Assembly (NCBI GenBank): GCA_902579985.1
Contig: CACHIV010000003.1
Coordinates: forward strand, 1-64,000
Source: an uncultured Pelagibacteraceae bacterium
Lineage (GTDB): Bacteria > Pseudomonadota > Alphaproteobacteria > Pelagibacterales > Pelagibacteraceae
Direction of reading: 5' to 3'
DNA length: 64,000 bases
Positions 1-9,011 of the stretch are shown piece after piece. The notes under the pieces were generated by a model. That model saw nothing but the letters and a program-made list of their open reading frames with translations, searched no databases and was not told the origin of the DNA. Position 1 is the stretch's first letter, and each line of letters starts with the position of its first letter. The position numbers and the translations under genes are program-made.

Positions 1-2
1 CA

Positions 3-125
3 AAAAAAAATGCTTTATTAGATTTTTATCGTAATTTTATTCATAAAATTCATAATTCTAAAAAATTTAATTTAGATGAAGAAAGTTTATTTTTAGAATT
101 TAAAGCTAAATTATTAAATGGATAA
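3..125 (+). CDS. holB: DNA polymerase III subunit delta' (C-terminal fragment)
   Basis: An open frame runs in from the left edge and stops with TAA at 123-125, giving about 40 C-terminal residues that end in KAKLLNG. The fragment alone has no diagnostic motif. The assignment rests on context: in many Proteobacteria holB lies directly before tatD or metG-tatD, and the next two genes here are metG and tatD. The stop overlaps the metG start by 8 nt, the tight coupling usual in this genome. Delta' is part of the clamp loader of the replicative polymerase. Confidence 0.55.
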   Translation, partial: KKNALLDFYRNFIHKIHNSKKFNLDEESLFLEFKAKLLNG

Positions 126-1653
126 AAATTACTATATTACAACCCCAATTTACTATCCTTCAGCTAAACCTCATATGGGACATGCTTATTCAAGTATAAT
201 CGCAGATTTTTTTGCACGTTTTAAAAGAATTCAAGGATTTAAAGTTTTTTATTTAACAGGTACAGATGAGCATGGACAAAAAATTGAACGTGCTGCTAAA
301 GAAAAAAACAAAGATACACTTACTTTTTGTGATGAGATTAGCCAAACTTTTAAAGATTTAACTAAAAAACTAAATTTATCAAATAATGATTTTATAAGAA
401 CTACAGAAGATAGACATAAAAAATCTGCTACTAATATATGGAAAATTTTAGAAAAAAAAGGCGAAATTTATTTGTCTAAATATTCTGGTTGGTATTCAGT
501 GTCTGATGAAGCATTTTATTCAGAAGATGAAATTGAAAATATAAATGGTAACAACCAATCAATAGTTTCTGGTTCACCTGTAGAATGGGTTGAAGAAGAA
601 TCATATTTTTTTAGATTATCTAAGTGGCAAGATCCATTATTAGAATTTTATTCAAAAAATAAAAATTTTATACTACCATCCTCAAGAAAAAATGAGGTAA
701 TTAGTTTTGTTAAAGGTGGTTTAAAAGATTTATCAGTTAGTAGGAAATCTTTTAAATGGGGGATTCCAGTTCCATCAAATTCAGATCATGTTATGTATGT
801 ATGGCTTGATGCCTTAACTAATTATTTAAGTGCATTAAATTATCCTGATGAAGATAATCAAATGTATAAAGATTTTTGGCCAGCAGATTTACATATAATA
901 GGTAAAGATATTTTGCGATTTCATACTGTTTATTGGCCAGCATTTTTATTGGCTGCAGGAATTAAACCACCTAAAAGAGTTTATGGTCATGGTTGGATTC
1001 TTTCAGGTGATCAAAAAATGTCTAAATCAAAAGGTAATATTTTAGATCCACTTGAAATAATTCAGTCGTACGGATTAGATCCATTAAGATATTATCTTAT
1101 TAAAGAAGTGTCTTTTGGTAATGATGGTAATATTTCTGAAGAAAAATTAGAAAACTGCATTAATAGTGATTTAGCTAATAATTATGGAAATTTATGTCAA
1201 AGAGTTATTTCATTTTGTGAAAAAAATACAAATTTAGAAGTTTCAAAAAAAATAGATTTTATTGATAATGATAAAAAAATACTTTCAGTGTATGAAAAAA
1301 ATTTTGATAAAATATTAAGTTTTGTTGATAAACAAGATATTAACTCGTATATAAATTTTCTAGTTGATCAATTATTTGCAGCAAATAAATATTTTAATGA
1401 TGAAGAGCCATGGAAAAAAAAATCAGATATAGTTAGATTAAATACGATTATATATACTTCTTTAGAATTAATTAGAAAAGTGACAATATTATTATATCCA
1501 ATAATTCCAGAGACATCTTTAAAAGTATTAAAAATTTTTGGGACAGAAGAAAAAGATTTAAAATTTCAGTCAATTATTGAACATAATTATATTAGAAAAG
1601 GTTTTAAAATTAAAAAAATTGGTATTCTTTTTAAAAAAATTGAAAAAAAATGA
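118..1653 (+). CDS. metG: Methionyl-tRNA synthetase
   Basis: Charges tRNA-Met in the cytoplasm. The 511-aa protein is a class I synthetase: the HIGH-type motif reads HMGH at residues 19-22 and the KMSKS loop is exact at about 300-304. The connective peptide carries no Cys-x-x-Cys zinc knuckle, and the C-terminal dimerisation (EMAP-like) domain is absent, so it belongs to the short MetG2-type form. It overlaps the upstream holB stop and its own stop overlaps the tatD start by 4 nt, so holB-metG-tatD-MBL probably form one transcript. Confidence 0.96.
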   Translation: MDKNYYITTPIYYPSAKPHMGHAYSSIIADFFARFKRIQGFKVFYLTGTDEHGQKIERAAKEKNKDTLTFCDEISQTFKDLTKKLNLSNNDFIRTTEDRHKKSATNIWKILEKKGEIYLSKYSGWYSVSDEAFYSEDEIENINGNNQSIVSGSPVEWVEEESYFFRLSKWQDPLLEFYSKNKNFILPSSRKNEVISFVKGGLKDLSVSRKSFKWGIPVPSNSDHVMYVWLDALTNYLSALNYPDEDNQMYKDFWPADLHIIGKDILRFHTVYWPAFLLAAGIKPPKRVYGHGWILSGDQKMSKSKGNILDPLEIIQSYGLDPLRYYLIKEVSFGNDGNISEEKLENCINSDLANNYGNLCQRVISFCEKNTNLEVSKKIDFIDNDKKILSVYEKNFDKILSFVDKQDINSYINFLVDQLFAANKYFNDEEPWKKKSDIVRLNTIIYTSLELIRKVTILLYPIIPETSLKVLKIFGTEEKDLKFQSIIEHNYIRKGFKIKKIGILFKKIEKK

Positions 1654-2417
1654 TAGATTCTCACTGCCACTTAGATCACGAACCAATTTTTAGTAATTTA
1701 TCCGAAATATTAGTTAGATCTAAAAAGATAGGTATAGAAAAACTTCTAACTATTTGTACAACAGAAACTAGTTTTATGAATATTTTGAAATTAATAGATA
1801 AGGACTCAATTATATATGGAACTTATGGAATACATCCACATGAAACTAACAATTTTTTTATAACAAAAAGTGAAATAATAAAAAAAGTTAATTCAAACAA
1901 GAAAATTATAGGAGTAGGCGAAACTGGTCTTGATTTTTATTATAATAATAGTGATAAAAAATCTCAATTAGCTAGTTTTAACAATCATATTGAAGCTGCT
2001 TTAGATTTAAATGTCCCTTTAATAGTTCATTCACGAAATGCGGAAAAAGAAACATTTGAAGTACTATCAAATTATAAAGAACAAAATCCAAAGATACTTA
2101 TGCATTGTTTTACAGGCTCTTCTAATTTTGTTAATAAGCTTAAAGATTTAAATGCTTTTTTTTCAGCAAGTGGAATAATAACATTTAAGAATAGCACTGA
2201 ATTGCAAAATACATTTAAAAGTATTCCTTTAGAAAAACTTCTTATTGAAACTGATAGTCCATTTTTAGCTCCAGTACCGATGAGAGGAAAAAAGAATGAA
2301 CCAAGTTATATTAAATATACTCTTAAAAAGTTAGCTGAATTAAAAAATATATCTGAAAATGAAATGGACTCAATTAGTACAAAAAATTTTAATAAACTTT
2401 TTTTTAATGAATTTTAA
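1650..2417 (+). CDS. tatD: TatD family metal-dependent hydrolase (YcfH-like)
   Basis: A 255-aa TIM-barrel hydrolase of the TatD deoxyribonuclease family. Visible metal ligands are the N-terminal His-x-His (H5, H7), the Glu of GVGETGLDF (about E91), histidines in IVHSRNA and LMHCFTGS, and the Asp of ETDSPFLAP (about D202). Family members act as 3'-5' DNases or on D-amino-acid tRNA products; the exact substrate here is not known. It starts inside the metG stop and overlaps the next gene by 11 nt. The holB-metG-tatD order is typical. Confidence 0.93.
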   Translation: MIDSHCHLDHEPIFSNLSEILVRSKKIGIEKLLTICTTETSFMNILKLIDKDSIIYGTYGIHPHETNNFFITKSEIIKKVNSNKKIIGVGETGLDFYYNNSDKKSQLASFNNHIEAALDLNVPLIVHSRNAEKETFEVLSNYKEQNPKILMHCFTGSSNFVNKLKDLNAFFSASGIITFKNSTELQNTFKSIPLEKLLIETDSPFLAPVPMRGKKNEPSYIKYTLKKLAELKNISENEMDSISTKNFNKLFFNEF

Positions 2418-3180
2418 ATTCACTCTTTTAGGAACAGGGAGTTCTATGGGTGTACCAAGGCCCGATGGTTTTTTTGGAAAATGTAATCCAAAAAATAAAA
2501 AAAATTATAGAACTAGATGTTCTGCTCTTATTTCATATGGAAAATCAAATGTTTTAATTGATACTAGTCCTGATTTAAGACAGCAATTATTAAATAAAAA
2601 TGTCAAATCAATTGATCAGGTTTTATATACGCATATGCACGCTGATCAAACACATGGAATAAATGATTTAAGAATTTTTTATTTAAAAAAAAGAAAAAAA
2701 ATACCTGTTTATTGTGATAAACTAACTGCAAATTATCTTAATAAAAATTTTTCTTACTGTTTTAAAAAAAAATATGATTATCCAGCTTTTTTATCATTAA
2801 GAAATTTAAAAAAAAATTTTCAATTACATAACTCAAGAAATAAAATTAATATTAAAGCAATAAAAATTAAACATGGTTTAATTGATACAATTGCTTATGT
2901 TATAAATAAAAAATTAGCTTATATTAGTGATGCAAATAAATTTTATCAAAAAGACTTTAATAGCTTTAAAGGGTTAAAATACTTAATAATTGATTGTCTA
3001 AGATATGATAAACATCCTTCTCACTTTAATTTAGAAGATGTTTTAAGAATAGTAAATATATTGAGACCAAAAAAAACAATATTGACTAATCTACACTCAG
3101 ATCTTGATTACAACAAATTATTGAAAATATTACCTAATAATATATTACCTGGTTATGATGGTTTGAGTGTCAATTTGTAA
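2407..3180 (+). CDS. Metallo-beta-lactamase-fold hydrolase (PhnP-like)
   Basis: A 257-aa MBL-fold protein. The zinc motif is THMHADQTHG (H-x-H-x-D-x-x-H) around residues 75-85, preceded by LLGTGSSMGVPRP at the N terminus. It resembles the phosphodiesterase branch that includes PhnP, and a gene of this kind commonly follows tatD in alphaproteobacteria. I chose ATG 2407 because homologues begin right at this LGTGSS strand; an upstream in-frame ATG at 2359 would extend the overlap with tatD to 59 nt. The substrate is unknown, possibly a cyclic phosphodiester. Confidence 0.85.
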   Translation: MNFKFTLLGTGSSMGVPRPDGFFGKCNPKNKKNYRTRCSALISYGKSNVLIDTSPDLRQQLLNKNVKSIDQVLYTHMHADQTHGINDLRIFYLKKRKKIPVYCDKLTANYLNKNFSYCFKKKYDYPAFLSLRNLKKNFQLHNSRNKINIKAIKIKHGLIDTIAYVINKKLAYISDANKFYQKDFNSFKGLKYLIIDCLRYDKHPSHFNLEDVLRIVNILRPKKTILTNLHSDLDYNKLLKILPNNILPGYDGLSVNL

Positions 3181-3181
3181 A

Positions 3182-4057
3182 ATGAAAAAAAATACAATTA
3201 TTATTACTGGTGGTTCAGGTTTTGTTGGGTCAAATTTAATTTCGTTATTATTAAATAAAACTAAATTTAAGATTATTAGTATAGATAATTATTCAACAGG
3301 TTTACGTAAAAATCATATTAAAAATAATAGGGTGAAATATATAAAAGGGGACACTAAAAATATTTCAAAAATATTAAAAAATCCAAAAAAAATTATTTCT
3401 TTATTTCATTTTGGTGAGTTTTCTCGAATTTATCAAAGTTTTATTCAAATGAATGATTGTATCAATTCTAATACGATTGGTTCTAATGAAGTATTTAATT
3501 ATTGTTTAAAAAATAACATCAAATTAATTTATTCTGCTACATCCGCAACTTTAGGTAATAAAGGTAACGATAAAAATCTGTCACCATATGCATTTACAAA
3601 AGCTAAAAATTTAGAATTATTAGAAAATCTAAAAAAATGGTTTAATTTCAAATATGAAGTTATATATTTTTATAATGTTTACGGTCCTAAACAAATTTGT
3701 AAAGGCAAAATGGCTACTGTAATAGGAATATTTGAAGATTGTTATAGAAAAAATAAACCTTTAGGGGTAGTTAAACCTGGAACACAATCTAGAAGATTTA
3801 CACATATTTATGATACAGTACAAATTTGTTATTTAGCTTGGAAAATGAATAGATGTAGACATTATAGCATTTCAAACCGAAAAAGTTATACAATTTTGCA
3901 AGTTGCTAAAATGTTTGGATCTAAAATTAAATTTTTAAATTCCAGACCAGGTGAAAGATTTGCATCAGCACTTACAAATTTAAATTTAAATAATAAAGTT
4001 TTTAAATATTTTGGAAAAATTAATTTAAAAGATTACATTAAAAATATAACAAAATAA
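3182..4057 (+). CDS. NAD-dependent epimerase/dehydratase
   Basis: A 291-aa extended short-chain dehydrogenase, probably acting on a nucleotide sugar. The Rossmann motif is GGSGFVGSN near the N terminus, followed by DNYSTG at the end of beta-2. The catalytic pair is Y136-x3-K140 (PYAFTKAKN), with the preceding SATSATLG strand. It resembles UDP-glucose 4-epimerase-type enzymes. ATG 3182 is preferred over 3167, which would overlap the previous stop. It is separated by several kb from the glycan block at 9-16.5 kb but could supply a precursor to it; that is inference. Confidence 0.82.
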   Translation: MKKNTIIITGGSGFVGSNLISLLLNKTKFKIISIDNYSTGLRKNHIKNNRVKYIKGDTKNISKILKNPKKIISLFHFGEFSRIYQSFIQMNDCINSNTIGSNEVFNYCLKNNIKLIYSATSATLGNKGNDKNLSPYAFTKAKNLELLENLKKWFNFKYEVIYFYNVYGPKQICKGKMATVIGIFEDCYRKNKPLGVVKPGTQSRRFTHIYDTVQICYLAWKMNRCRHYSISNRKSYTILQVAKMFGSKIKFLNSRPGERFASALTNLNLNNKVFKYFGKINLKDYIKNITK

Positions 4058-4062
4058 AAATT

Positions 4063-4611
4063 TTAATTTAGTGTTTCTTCAATTCTATTTATTATCTTTC
4101 TTGATAGAGGCTTTGTAAAAGAGGCAAATGTATCTATAATTTTTCCTTCTTTATTAATCAATATTTTGTGAAAGTTCCATTTAGGAACTGCAGCTTTTCC
4201 ATAATTATTTTCAGCCCATTTATATATCTCATGAGCATTTTTTCCTTTAACATCAGTAATTGTTGAAATTGGAAAATTAATATTAAAATTAACTTCACAA
4301 AATTTTTTAACATCTTCATCATTACTTTTTTCCTGGTTAAATGAATTTGATGGCACTCCTAAAACAATTAAGCCTTTATTTTTGTATTTATCCCATAAAA
4401 TTTGTAAGTCTTCATACTGTTTTGTAAAACCACAAAAACTTGCTGTATTCACCATTAGAACTGCTTTATCTTTATAATCTTTAAAGTTTATTAAATCCCC
4501 TGAAATACTTTTGATATTAAAATCAAAAAAAATTTTTTCATAATTAGATAATGCGGAGTTTTTAAAAAAAAACATAAAAATTGTTATTGCAGTAATAATT
4601 ACTTTTTTCAT
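4063..4611 (-). CDS. Glutathione peroxidase family protein (thiol peroxidase)
   Basis: A 182-aa peroxide-reducing enzyme with a hydrophobic N terminus (about residues 1-22), so probably exported or anchored. The peroxidatic residue is Cys60 (TASFCGF), not selenocysteine. Trp145-Asn146 of the WNF motif are present. The position normally held by the tetrad Gln (CNQFG) reads SNSF, so it is Ser90 here. It sits 7 nt downstream of nhaA on the same strand. Non-seleno bacterial GPx enzymes usually use thioredoxin as donor; that is family knowledge. Confidence 0.9.
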   Translation of the reverse strand: MKKVIITAITIFMFFFKNSALSNYEKIFFDFNIKSISGDLINFKDYKDKAVLMVNTASFCGFTKQYEDLQILWDKYKNKGLIVLGVPSNSFNQEKSNDEDVKKFCEVNFNINFPISTITDVKGKNAHEIYKWAENNYGKAAVPKWNFHKILINKEGKIIDTFASFTKPLSRKIINRIEETLN

Positions 4612-4618
4612 TAAAAAT

Positions 4619-5791
4619 TTATTTATTTGGTGTAAGTAATATCAAGAAGTAGCCAAATAAAGTGGATAATAATGACCCAGTTAATACACCAATTTTAACA
4701 CCATCCATATATTGCATATTTTCAACAAAAGCCAAATTCCCCACAAATAAACTCATAGTAAATCCTATACCAGTTAAAACACCTACTCCATAAAAATTAT
4801 ACCAACTAGTATTATTAGGCATTTGAGCTACCTTAAGTTTAATTGAGATATAAGAAAAAATGAAAACTCCAAATTGCTTACCTAAAAATAATCCTAGAAC
4901 AATACCTAGAGGCACCTTGTCTAATAGTGAATTAAAAGATAATCCTTCTAGAGAGACTCCTGCATTCGCAAAGGCAAATAAAGGCATAATTCCAAATGCA
5001 ACATATGGACTTATTGAATGTTCCACTTTCATTAATAATGAAAAATCTTTTTCTTTTTTTCTGTGAGGAATAGTCATAGCGAGTAACACACCTGCTATTG
5101 TTGCATGAATTCCTGAATTATGAGTAAAATCCCAAAGAAATAAACCAACAATTAAATAAGGAAGAAATTTTTTAATATTAAATTTATTTATTATTAAGAG
5201 AACTAAAAAAGCTATTAGCATTAAAGTTAAATATTTAATACTTAAGTCTCCAGAATAAAATAAGGCAATGATAACGATTGCACCTAAATCATCTATAATA
5301 GCCAGTGCAGTTAAAAAAACTTTTAATGATAGAGGTACTCTTTTTCCTAACAAAGATAAAACACCTAATGAAAAAGCTATATCTGTAGCAGATGGTATAG
5401 CCCAACCATTTAAGGTTTCACTATCACCATAATTGATATAAATATAAACTAATGCAGGAACAAGCATACCACCGACAGCAGCGATAATAGGTAATAAAGC
5501 TTGTTTAATATTTGAAAGTTCACCTTGTATAAATTCTCTTTTAATTTCAAGCGTAACAAAGAAGAAAAATATTGCCATCAAAGCATCATTAATCCAGTGA
5601 ATAACACTAAGTTTAAGTCCAAATTCGTTTATTCCTAAAAAAATATATTTATTTAATGTTGAAAAATATAGATTTGATAAATTTGAATTACTAATAATTA
5701 GAGCAATTATTGCCGCAAATAATAAAACTAATCCACTAGCGGCTTCTAATTTAAAAAACCATTTAAAAGGTTTTGATATTACATTAATCAT
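4619..5791 (-). CDS. nhaA: Na+/H+ antiporter NhaA
   Basis: A 390-aa inner-membrane antiporter of the usual NhaA length. It has the family's N-terminal amphipathic segment followed by ASGLVLLFAAIIAL, the conserved PSATDIAFSLG segment, and the LTALAIIDDLGAI segment with the paired aspartates that bind Na+ and H+. About twelve membrane spans are visible. It lies 4 nt after the zinc-ribbon protein gene and 7 nt before the peroxidase gene, so the three minus-strand genes are likely co-transcribed. It is expected to export Na+ in sea water. Confidence 0.96.
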   Translation of the reverse strand: MINVISKPFKWFFKLEAASGLVLLFAAIIALIISNSNLSNLYFSTLNKYIFLGINEFGLKLSVIHWINDALMAIFFFFVTLEIKREFIQGELSNIKQALLPIIAAVGGMLVPALVYIYINYGDSETLNGWAIPSATDIAFSLGVLSLLGKRVPLSLKVFLTALAIIDDLGAIVIIALFYSGDLSIKYLTLMLIAFLVLLIINKFNIKKFLPYLIVGLFLWDFTHNSGIHATIAGVLLAMTIPHRKKEKDFSLLMKVEHSISPYVAFGIMPLFAFANAGVSLEGLSFNSLLDKVPLGIVLGLFLGKQFGVFIFSYISIKLKVAQMPNNTSWYNFYGVGVLTGIGFTMSLFVGNLAFVENMQYMDGVKIGVLTGSLLSTLFGYFLILLTPNK

Positions 5792-5795
5792 AAAT

Positions 5796-6224
5796 TTATA
5801 TTAAATCATTAAAAAATAATTTTATATCTTTAACGGATTCATATAAATTATAAAGTATAAATTCAATATTAGGAATAATTTTACTAATAGGATATTTAAA
5901 AGTATCTATGAAAATAATAAATGCCACAAATGATATAATAAAAACTATAATTATATTAAGAAATTTAACATTTTTATTGTTTTTTTTTATATTTAAATCT
6001 TTATTATAATCATTATCATCGATAGTTTCTTCATCATTTAATTTTGCTTCTTTTTGATCAATATATGCTTTTTTTTCTGTTTCTTGATCAATATTTTTTT
6101 TTGTTTCTAATTTAAAAAACCATTGATGATTGCAGCTGCTACATTCTAGCAATCTTCCATTTACAGGTATTAAATTTGAATCGATATCAAATTTTTTATT
6201 GCAATTCGGACATGTAATTATCAT
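5796..6224 (-). CDS. Zinc-ribbon, single-span membrane protein
   Basis: A 142-aa protein. Residues 1-35 form a zinc ribbon of the MJ0042/zinc_ribbon_5 type (CPNC at 5-8 and CSSC about 24 residues later, then HQWF). A lysine- and acid-rich linker follows, then one membrane span around 90-112 (IIVFIISFVAFIIFI). Such proteins are common in alphaproteobacteria and their function is unknown. It is the first gene of a minus-strand group with nhaA and the peroxidase, and diverges from the tRNA-Pro promoter. Confidence 0.75.
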   Translation of the reverse strand: MIITCPNCNKKFDIDSNLIPVNGRLLECSSCNHQWFFKLETKKNIDQETEKKAYIDQKEAKLNDEETIDDNDYNKDLNIKKNNKNVKFLNIIIVFIISFVAFIIFIDTFKYPISKIIPNIEFILYNLYESVKDIKLFFNDLI

Positions 6225-6264
6225 TATTTCTAATATAACATATTCTTTTAAAAAAACCTTGTTT

Positions 6265-6294
6265 TTGACAATCTTTATCCTTTGAAATTATTAA
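6265..6294 (+). promoter_or_regulatory. Sigma-70 type promoter for tRNA-Pro
   Basis: A perfect TTGACA at 6265-6270 is followed after 18 nt by TATTAA at 6289-6294. The predicted start falls about 15-20 nt before the mature tRNA 5' end at 6319. It probably also drives the NDUFS4-like gene, sbmA-like gene and glpX downstream, since the spacers there are minimal. Confidence 0.6.
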
Positions 6295-6318
6295 TATCTA
6301 CTGTATTAGTACATCACT

Positions 6319-6395
<77 letters not shown>

Positions 6396-6400
6396 TATTT

Positions 6401-6682
6401 ATGAAAAAAGCGAAAATATACATACCTAGTAAAACATCTATGCAATCGGGTCCAGGGAAAACTGATAAATGGATAATCGAGTTTGAGTCTAGTGATTCGG
6501 GTATTAATCCATTGATGGGATGGGAAACTAGTACCAATACATTATCTGAACTAAATTTAGAATTTTCATCAAAACAAATGGCTATTGATTATGCAAAAAA
6601 AAATAAAATAGATTTTGAAATAATTGAACCCAAAAAAAGAAAGATAAATAAAAAATCTTATGCAGATAATTTTCTTAAATAA
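6401..6682 (+). CDS. NDUFS4-like accessory subunit of respiratory complex I
   Basis: A 93-aa protein of the 'ETC complex I subunit' family (NDUFS4, the 18-kDa subunit of mitochondrial complex I). The family core is visible as AKIYIPSKTSMQSGPGK near the N terminus, then KWIIEFE and a central GWETSTNTLSELNLEFSS, which is the usual pattern of the conserved domain. Only alphaproteobacteria and mitochondria carry this subunit. It sits between tRNA-Pro and the SbmA-like gene, away from any nuo cluster in this window. Confidence 0.88.
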   Translation: MKKAKIYIPSKTSMQSGPGKTDKWIIEFESSDSGINPLMGWETSTNTLSELNLEFSSKQMAIDYAKKNKIDFEIIEPKKRKINKKSYADNFLK

Positions 6683-6687
6683 TTTTA

Positions 6688-7686
6688 ATGTTTAAATTTT
6701 TTACAGACAAAAGGTGGCATTTGTGGAGTATTGGAGGAACAATAATAATTCTTGCTGCTACCTGGTACCAAGTTCAACTAGATGTTAGAATTAATGAATG
6801 GTTTGGTGAGTTTTATGATACTTTACAAAAGGCCTTAGCTGAGCCAGGAGCTGTAACAGAAAAAGAATTTATCGCTTATCTTTTTACTTTTGCAAAAATT
6901 GCGGCTATTTACATATTGGTTATCATATTTAGTGATTATTTTACCAGTCATTGGACTTTTAGATGGAGAACTGCCATGGCTGATTTTTATCATGATAAAT
7001 GGAATTTTGCCTCATCAATCGAGGGGGCTTCTCAAAGAGTACAAGAAGATACACTTAAGTTTGCAAGAATAATGGAAGGTTTGGGGGCTGAACTTTTGAG
7101 AAGTATAATGACATTAATTGCATTTACTCCAATTTTATGGGGTTTATCTAAAAGTATTACAGTACTTCCATGGATAGGTGAGGTGAATCATGCTTTAGTA
7201 TGGGTTGCAATTATTTCAGCTTTGGGAGGTACATTTATTCTTGCGGCAGTAGGAATTAAATTACCTGGTATTGAATATGATATTCAGAAAGAAGAAGCAG
7301 CATATAGAAAAGAATTAGTTTTGGGTGAGGATTTTAAAGAAAGTGCTCAACCAGTTAAAATTGATAATCTATATGGTGGTGTAAGAAAAATACATTATAA
7401 AATGTATTTTCATTATTTATATTTTAATGCTGTTAAATGGAGCTACCTTCAAGGTATGGTCATTGTTCCATATCTTGCTTTAGCTCCAACAATAATAACA
7501 GGAGCAATTACTTTAGGTTTTGTTCAACAAATTATTAGAGCATTTGGAAGAGTAGAAACTTCATTACAATATTTAGTCAGAAGTTGGCCAATAATAGTTG
7601 AATTAATTTCTGTTTGGAAAAGATTAAATGAGTTTGAAAATAAATTAAAAATTAATACTGAAAAGATTTCTAGAGAAAAAATTTAG
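6688..7686 (+). CDS. SbmA/BacA-like peptide transporter
   Basis: A 332-aa integral membrane protein of the SbmA/BacA family, which imports antimicrobial and other peptides using the proton gradient (family knowledge). Supporting features are the N-terminal WHLWSIGGTIIILAATWYQV span, the conserved NEWFGEFYDTLQKAL segment, the FRWRTAMADFYHDKW segment with REDTLKFAR-like sequence after it, and several spans without an ATP-binding domain. It is shorter than SbmA or BacA (about 400-420 aa), ending soon after the last helix. Its stop shares one base with the glpX start. Confidence 0.82.
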   Translation: MFKFFTDKRWHLWSIGGTIIILAATWYQVQLDVRINEWFGEFYDTLQKALAEPGAVTEKEFIAYLFTFAKIAAIYILVIIFSDYFTSHWTFRWRTAMADFYHDKWNFASSIEGASQRVQEDTLKFARIMEGLGAELLRSIMTLIAFTPILWGLSKSITVLPWIGEVNHALVWVAIISALGGTFILAAVGIKLPGIEYDIQKEEAAYRKELVLGEDFKESAQPVKIDNLYGGVRKIHYKMYFHYLYFNAVKWSYLQGMVIVPYLALAPTIITGAITLGFVQQIIRAFGRVETSLQYLVRSWPIIVELISVWKRLNEFENKLKINTEKISREKI

Positions 7687-8636
7687 TGACTTTAACAAAA
7701 GAATTAATAGATAAAATTATCACTGTTACATCTAAGGCTGCAATTTCTTGTAATAAATTTATTGGTAAAAATGATAAAATAAATGCTGATAAAGCTGCTA
7801 CTGACACAATGAGAAATGAAATAAATAAACTTGAAATTAATGGTGAAGTCGTAATTGGTGAAGGTGAACTTGATCAAGCACCAATGTTGTATATTGGAGA
7901 AAAATTAGGATTAGGTGGAAATTTGACTATTGATATTGCAGTAGATCCACTAGAGGGTACAAATTTTGTTGCAAAAAATTTACCAGGTGCACTATCTGTC
8001 ATATCAATTGCTGAGAAAGGAAATCTTTTTAATGCACCAGAAACTTATATGGATAAAATTGCAGTTTCCAAAAATATACCTTATGATGCAACTGATCTAG
8101 ATTTTCCACTAGAAAAAAATATTAGAAATATAGCTGAATCTCTAAACAAAGATGTTAAAGATATTACTGCTTGTCTATTAGATCGACCGAGACACGACAA
8201 AATTATTGATAAATTAAAAAGAATGAATGTAAAAATGAAATTAATTTCTGATGGTGATATATCTGGAGCTTTAATGGTAACAGATAAAAAATATGATGTG
8301 GATATTTTTTTAGGAATTGGAGGAGGCCCTGAAGGTGTTTTAGCAGCATCTGCAATTGATGCTTACGGATGTAAATTTCAGGGTAGATTTCTTTTCGATA
8401 ATGATAAAGATATTGCTAGAGCCCAACAAATGGGTATTAAAGATTTAAAAAAAAAATATAATTTAAAGGAAATTATCAAAGGAGACTCAATATTCTGTGC
8501 TACCGGCATAACTACTGGAGATTTAGTGAATGGTATTAATATAAAAGATAATAAGTATATTACTGAAACCTTAGTTACTCACAAAAGCTCAAATATGTGT
8601 AAAATTGTTATAAGAGAAGATACTATAAAAACTTGA
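7686..8636 (+). CDS. glpX: Fructose-1,6-bisphosphatase class II
   Basis: A 316-aa GlpX-type phosphatase for gluconeogenesis (and the bisphosphatase step of pentose regeneration). Diagnostic segments are ADKAATDTMRNEIN, VIGEGELDQAPMLYIGE and the metal-binding AVDPLEGTN. The start codon is GTG at 7686, overlapping the preceding stop by one base, so translation is likely coupled to the sbmA-like gene. The length matches the family. Class II enzymes are Mn2+ or Mg2+ dependent. Confidence 0.95.
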   Translation: MTLTKELIDKIITVTSKAAISCNKFIGKNDKINADKAATDTMRNEINKLEINGEVVIGEGELDQAPMLYIGEKLGLGGNLTIDIAVDPLEGTNFVAKNLPGALSVISIAEKGNLFNAPETYMDKIAVSKNIPYDATDLDFPLEKNIRNIAESLNKDVKDITACLLDRPRHDKIIDKLKRMNVKMKLISDGDISGALMVTDKKYDVDIFLGIGGGPEGVLAASAIDAYGCKFQGRFLFDNDKDIARAQQMGIKDLKKKYNLKEIIKGDSIFCATGITTGDLVNGINIKDNKYITETLVTHKSSNMCKIVIREDTIKT

Positions 8637-8671
8637 TAAATAATTACTTTTAAAATAAAAGTTCACCTCAT

Positions 8672-8746
8672 GGTCCCTTCGTCTATCGGTTAGGACACGT
8701 GGTTTTCATCCTCGAAAGAGGGGTTCGATTCCCCTAGGGACCGCCA
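8672..8746 (+). tRNA. tRNA-Glu (anticodon TTC)
   Basis: A 75-nt tRNA with encoded CCA. Acceptor GGTCCCT pairs with AGGGACC; the T-arm AGGGG-TTCGATT-CCCCT is intact; the anticodon loop TTTTCAT gives TTC. The anticodon stem CGTGG/CCTCG contains one U-U mismatch at the middle pair. The left boundary of the accessory block lies directly after this tRNA. Confidence 0.95.
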
Positions 8747-8753
8747 TTATCTA

Positions 8754-9011
8754 ATGCATTTTTTTGTATATATAATTAGAACTAAGTTTTCAAAAATTAA
8801 CAAAACTTATGTTGGTTACACTAACAATCTTAAAAAACGCTTATTTAATCATAACAATAATAAAGGTGCAAAATCAACAAAAGGTCATAAATGGGAATTA
8901 ATTTATAAAAAAAGATTTATATCAAAATCTGAAGCTATGTCATATGAATATAAACTTAAAAAAAATAATAAATTAAAAAAAGAAATCATAGAAAAAATTA
9001 TAAATAAATAG
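8754..9011 (+). CDS. GIY-YIG domain protein (putative endonuclease)
   Basis: An 85-aa single-domain GIY-YIG nuclease family protein. The two tyrosine-containing motifs read VYIIRT and YVGYT; the conserved Arg is in LKKRLFNHN, and the Glu expected on the third helix is in SEAMSYEYKLKK. Stand-alone proteins of this type (UPF0213/YhbQ-like) are common and mostly uncharacterised. It starts 7 nt after tRNA-Glu and ends on the base before the glycosyltransferase start, so it may be the first gene of that operon. Confidence 0.85.
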   Translation: MHFFVYIIRTKFSKINKTYVGYTNNLKKRLFNHNNNKGAKSTKGHKWELIYKKRFISKSEAMSYEYKLKKNNKLKKEIIEKIINK

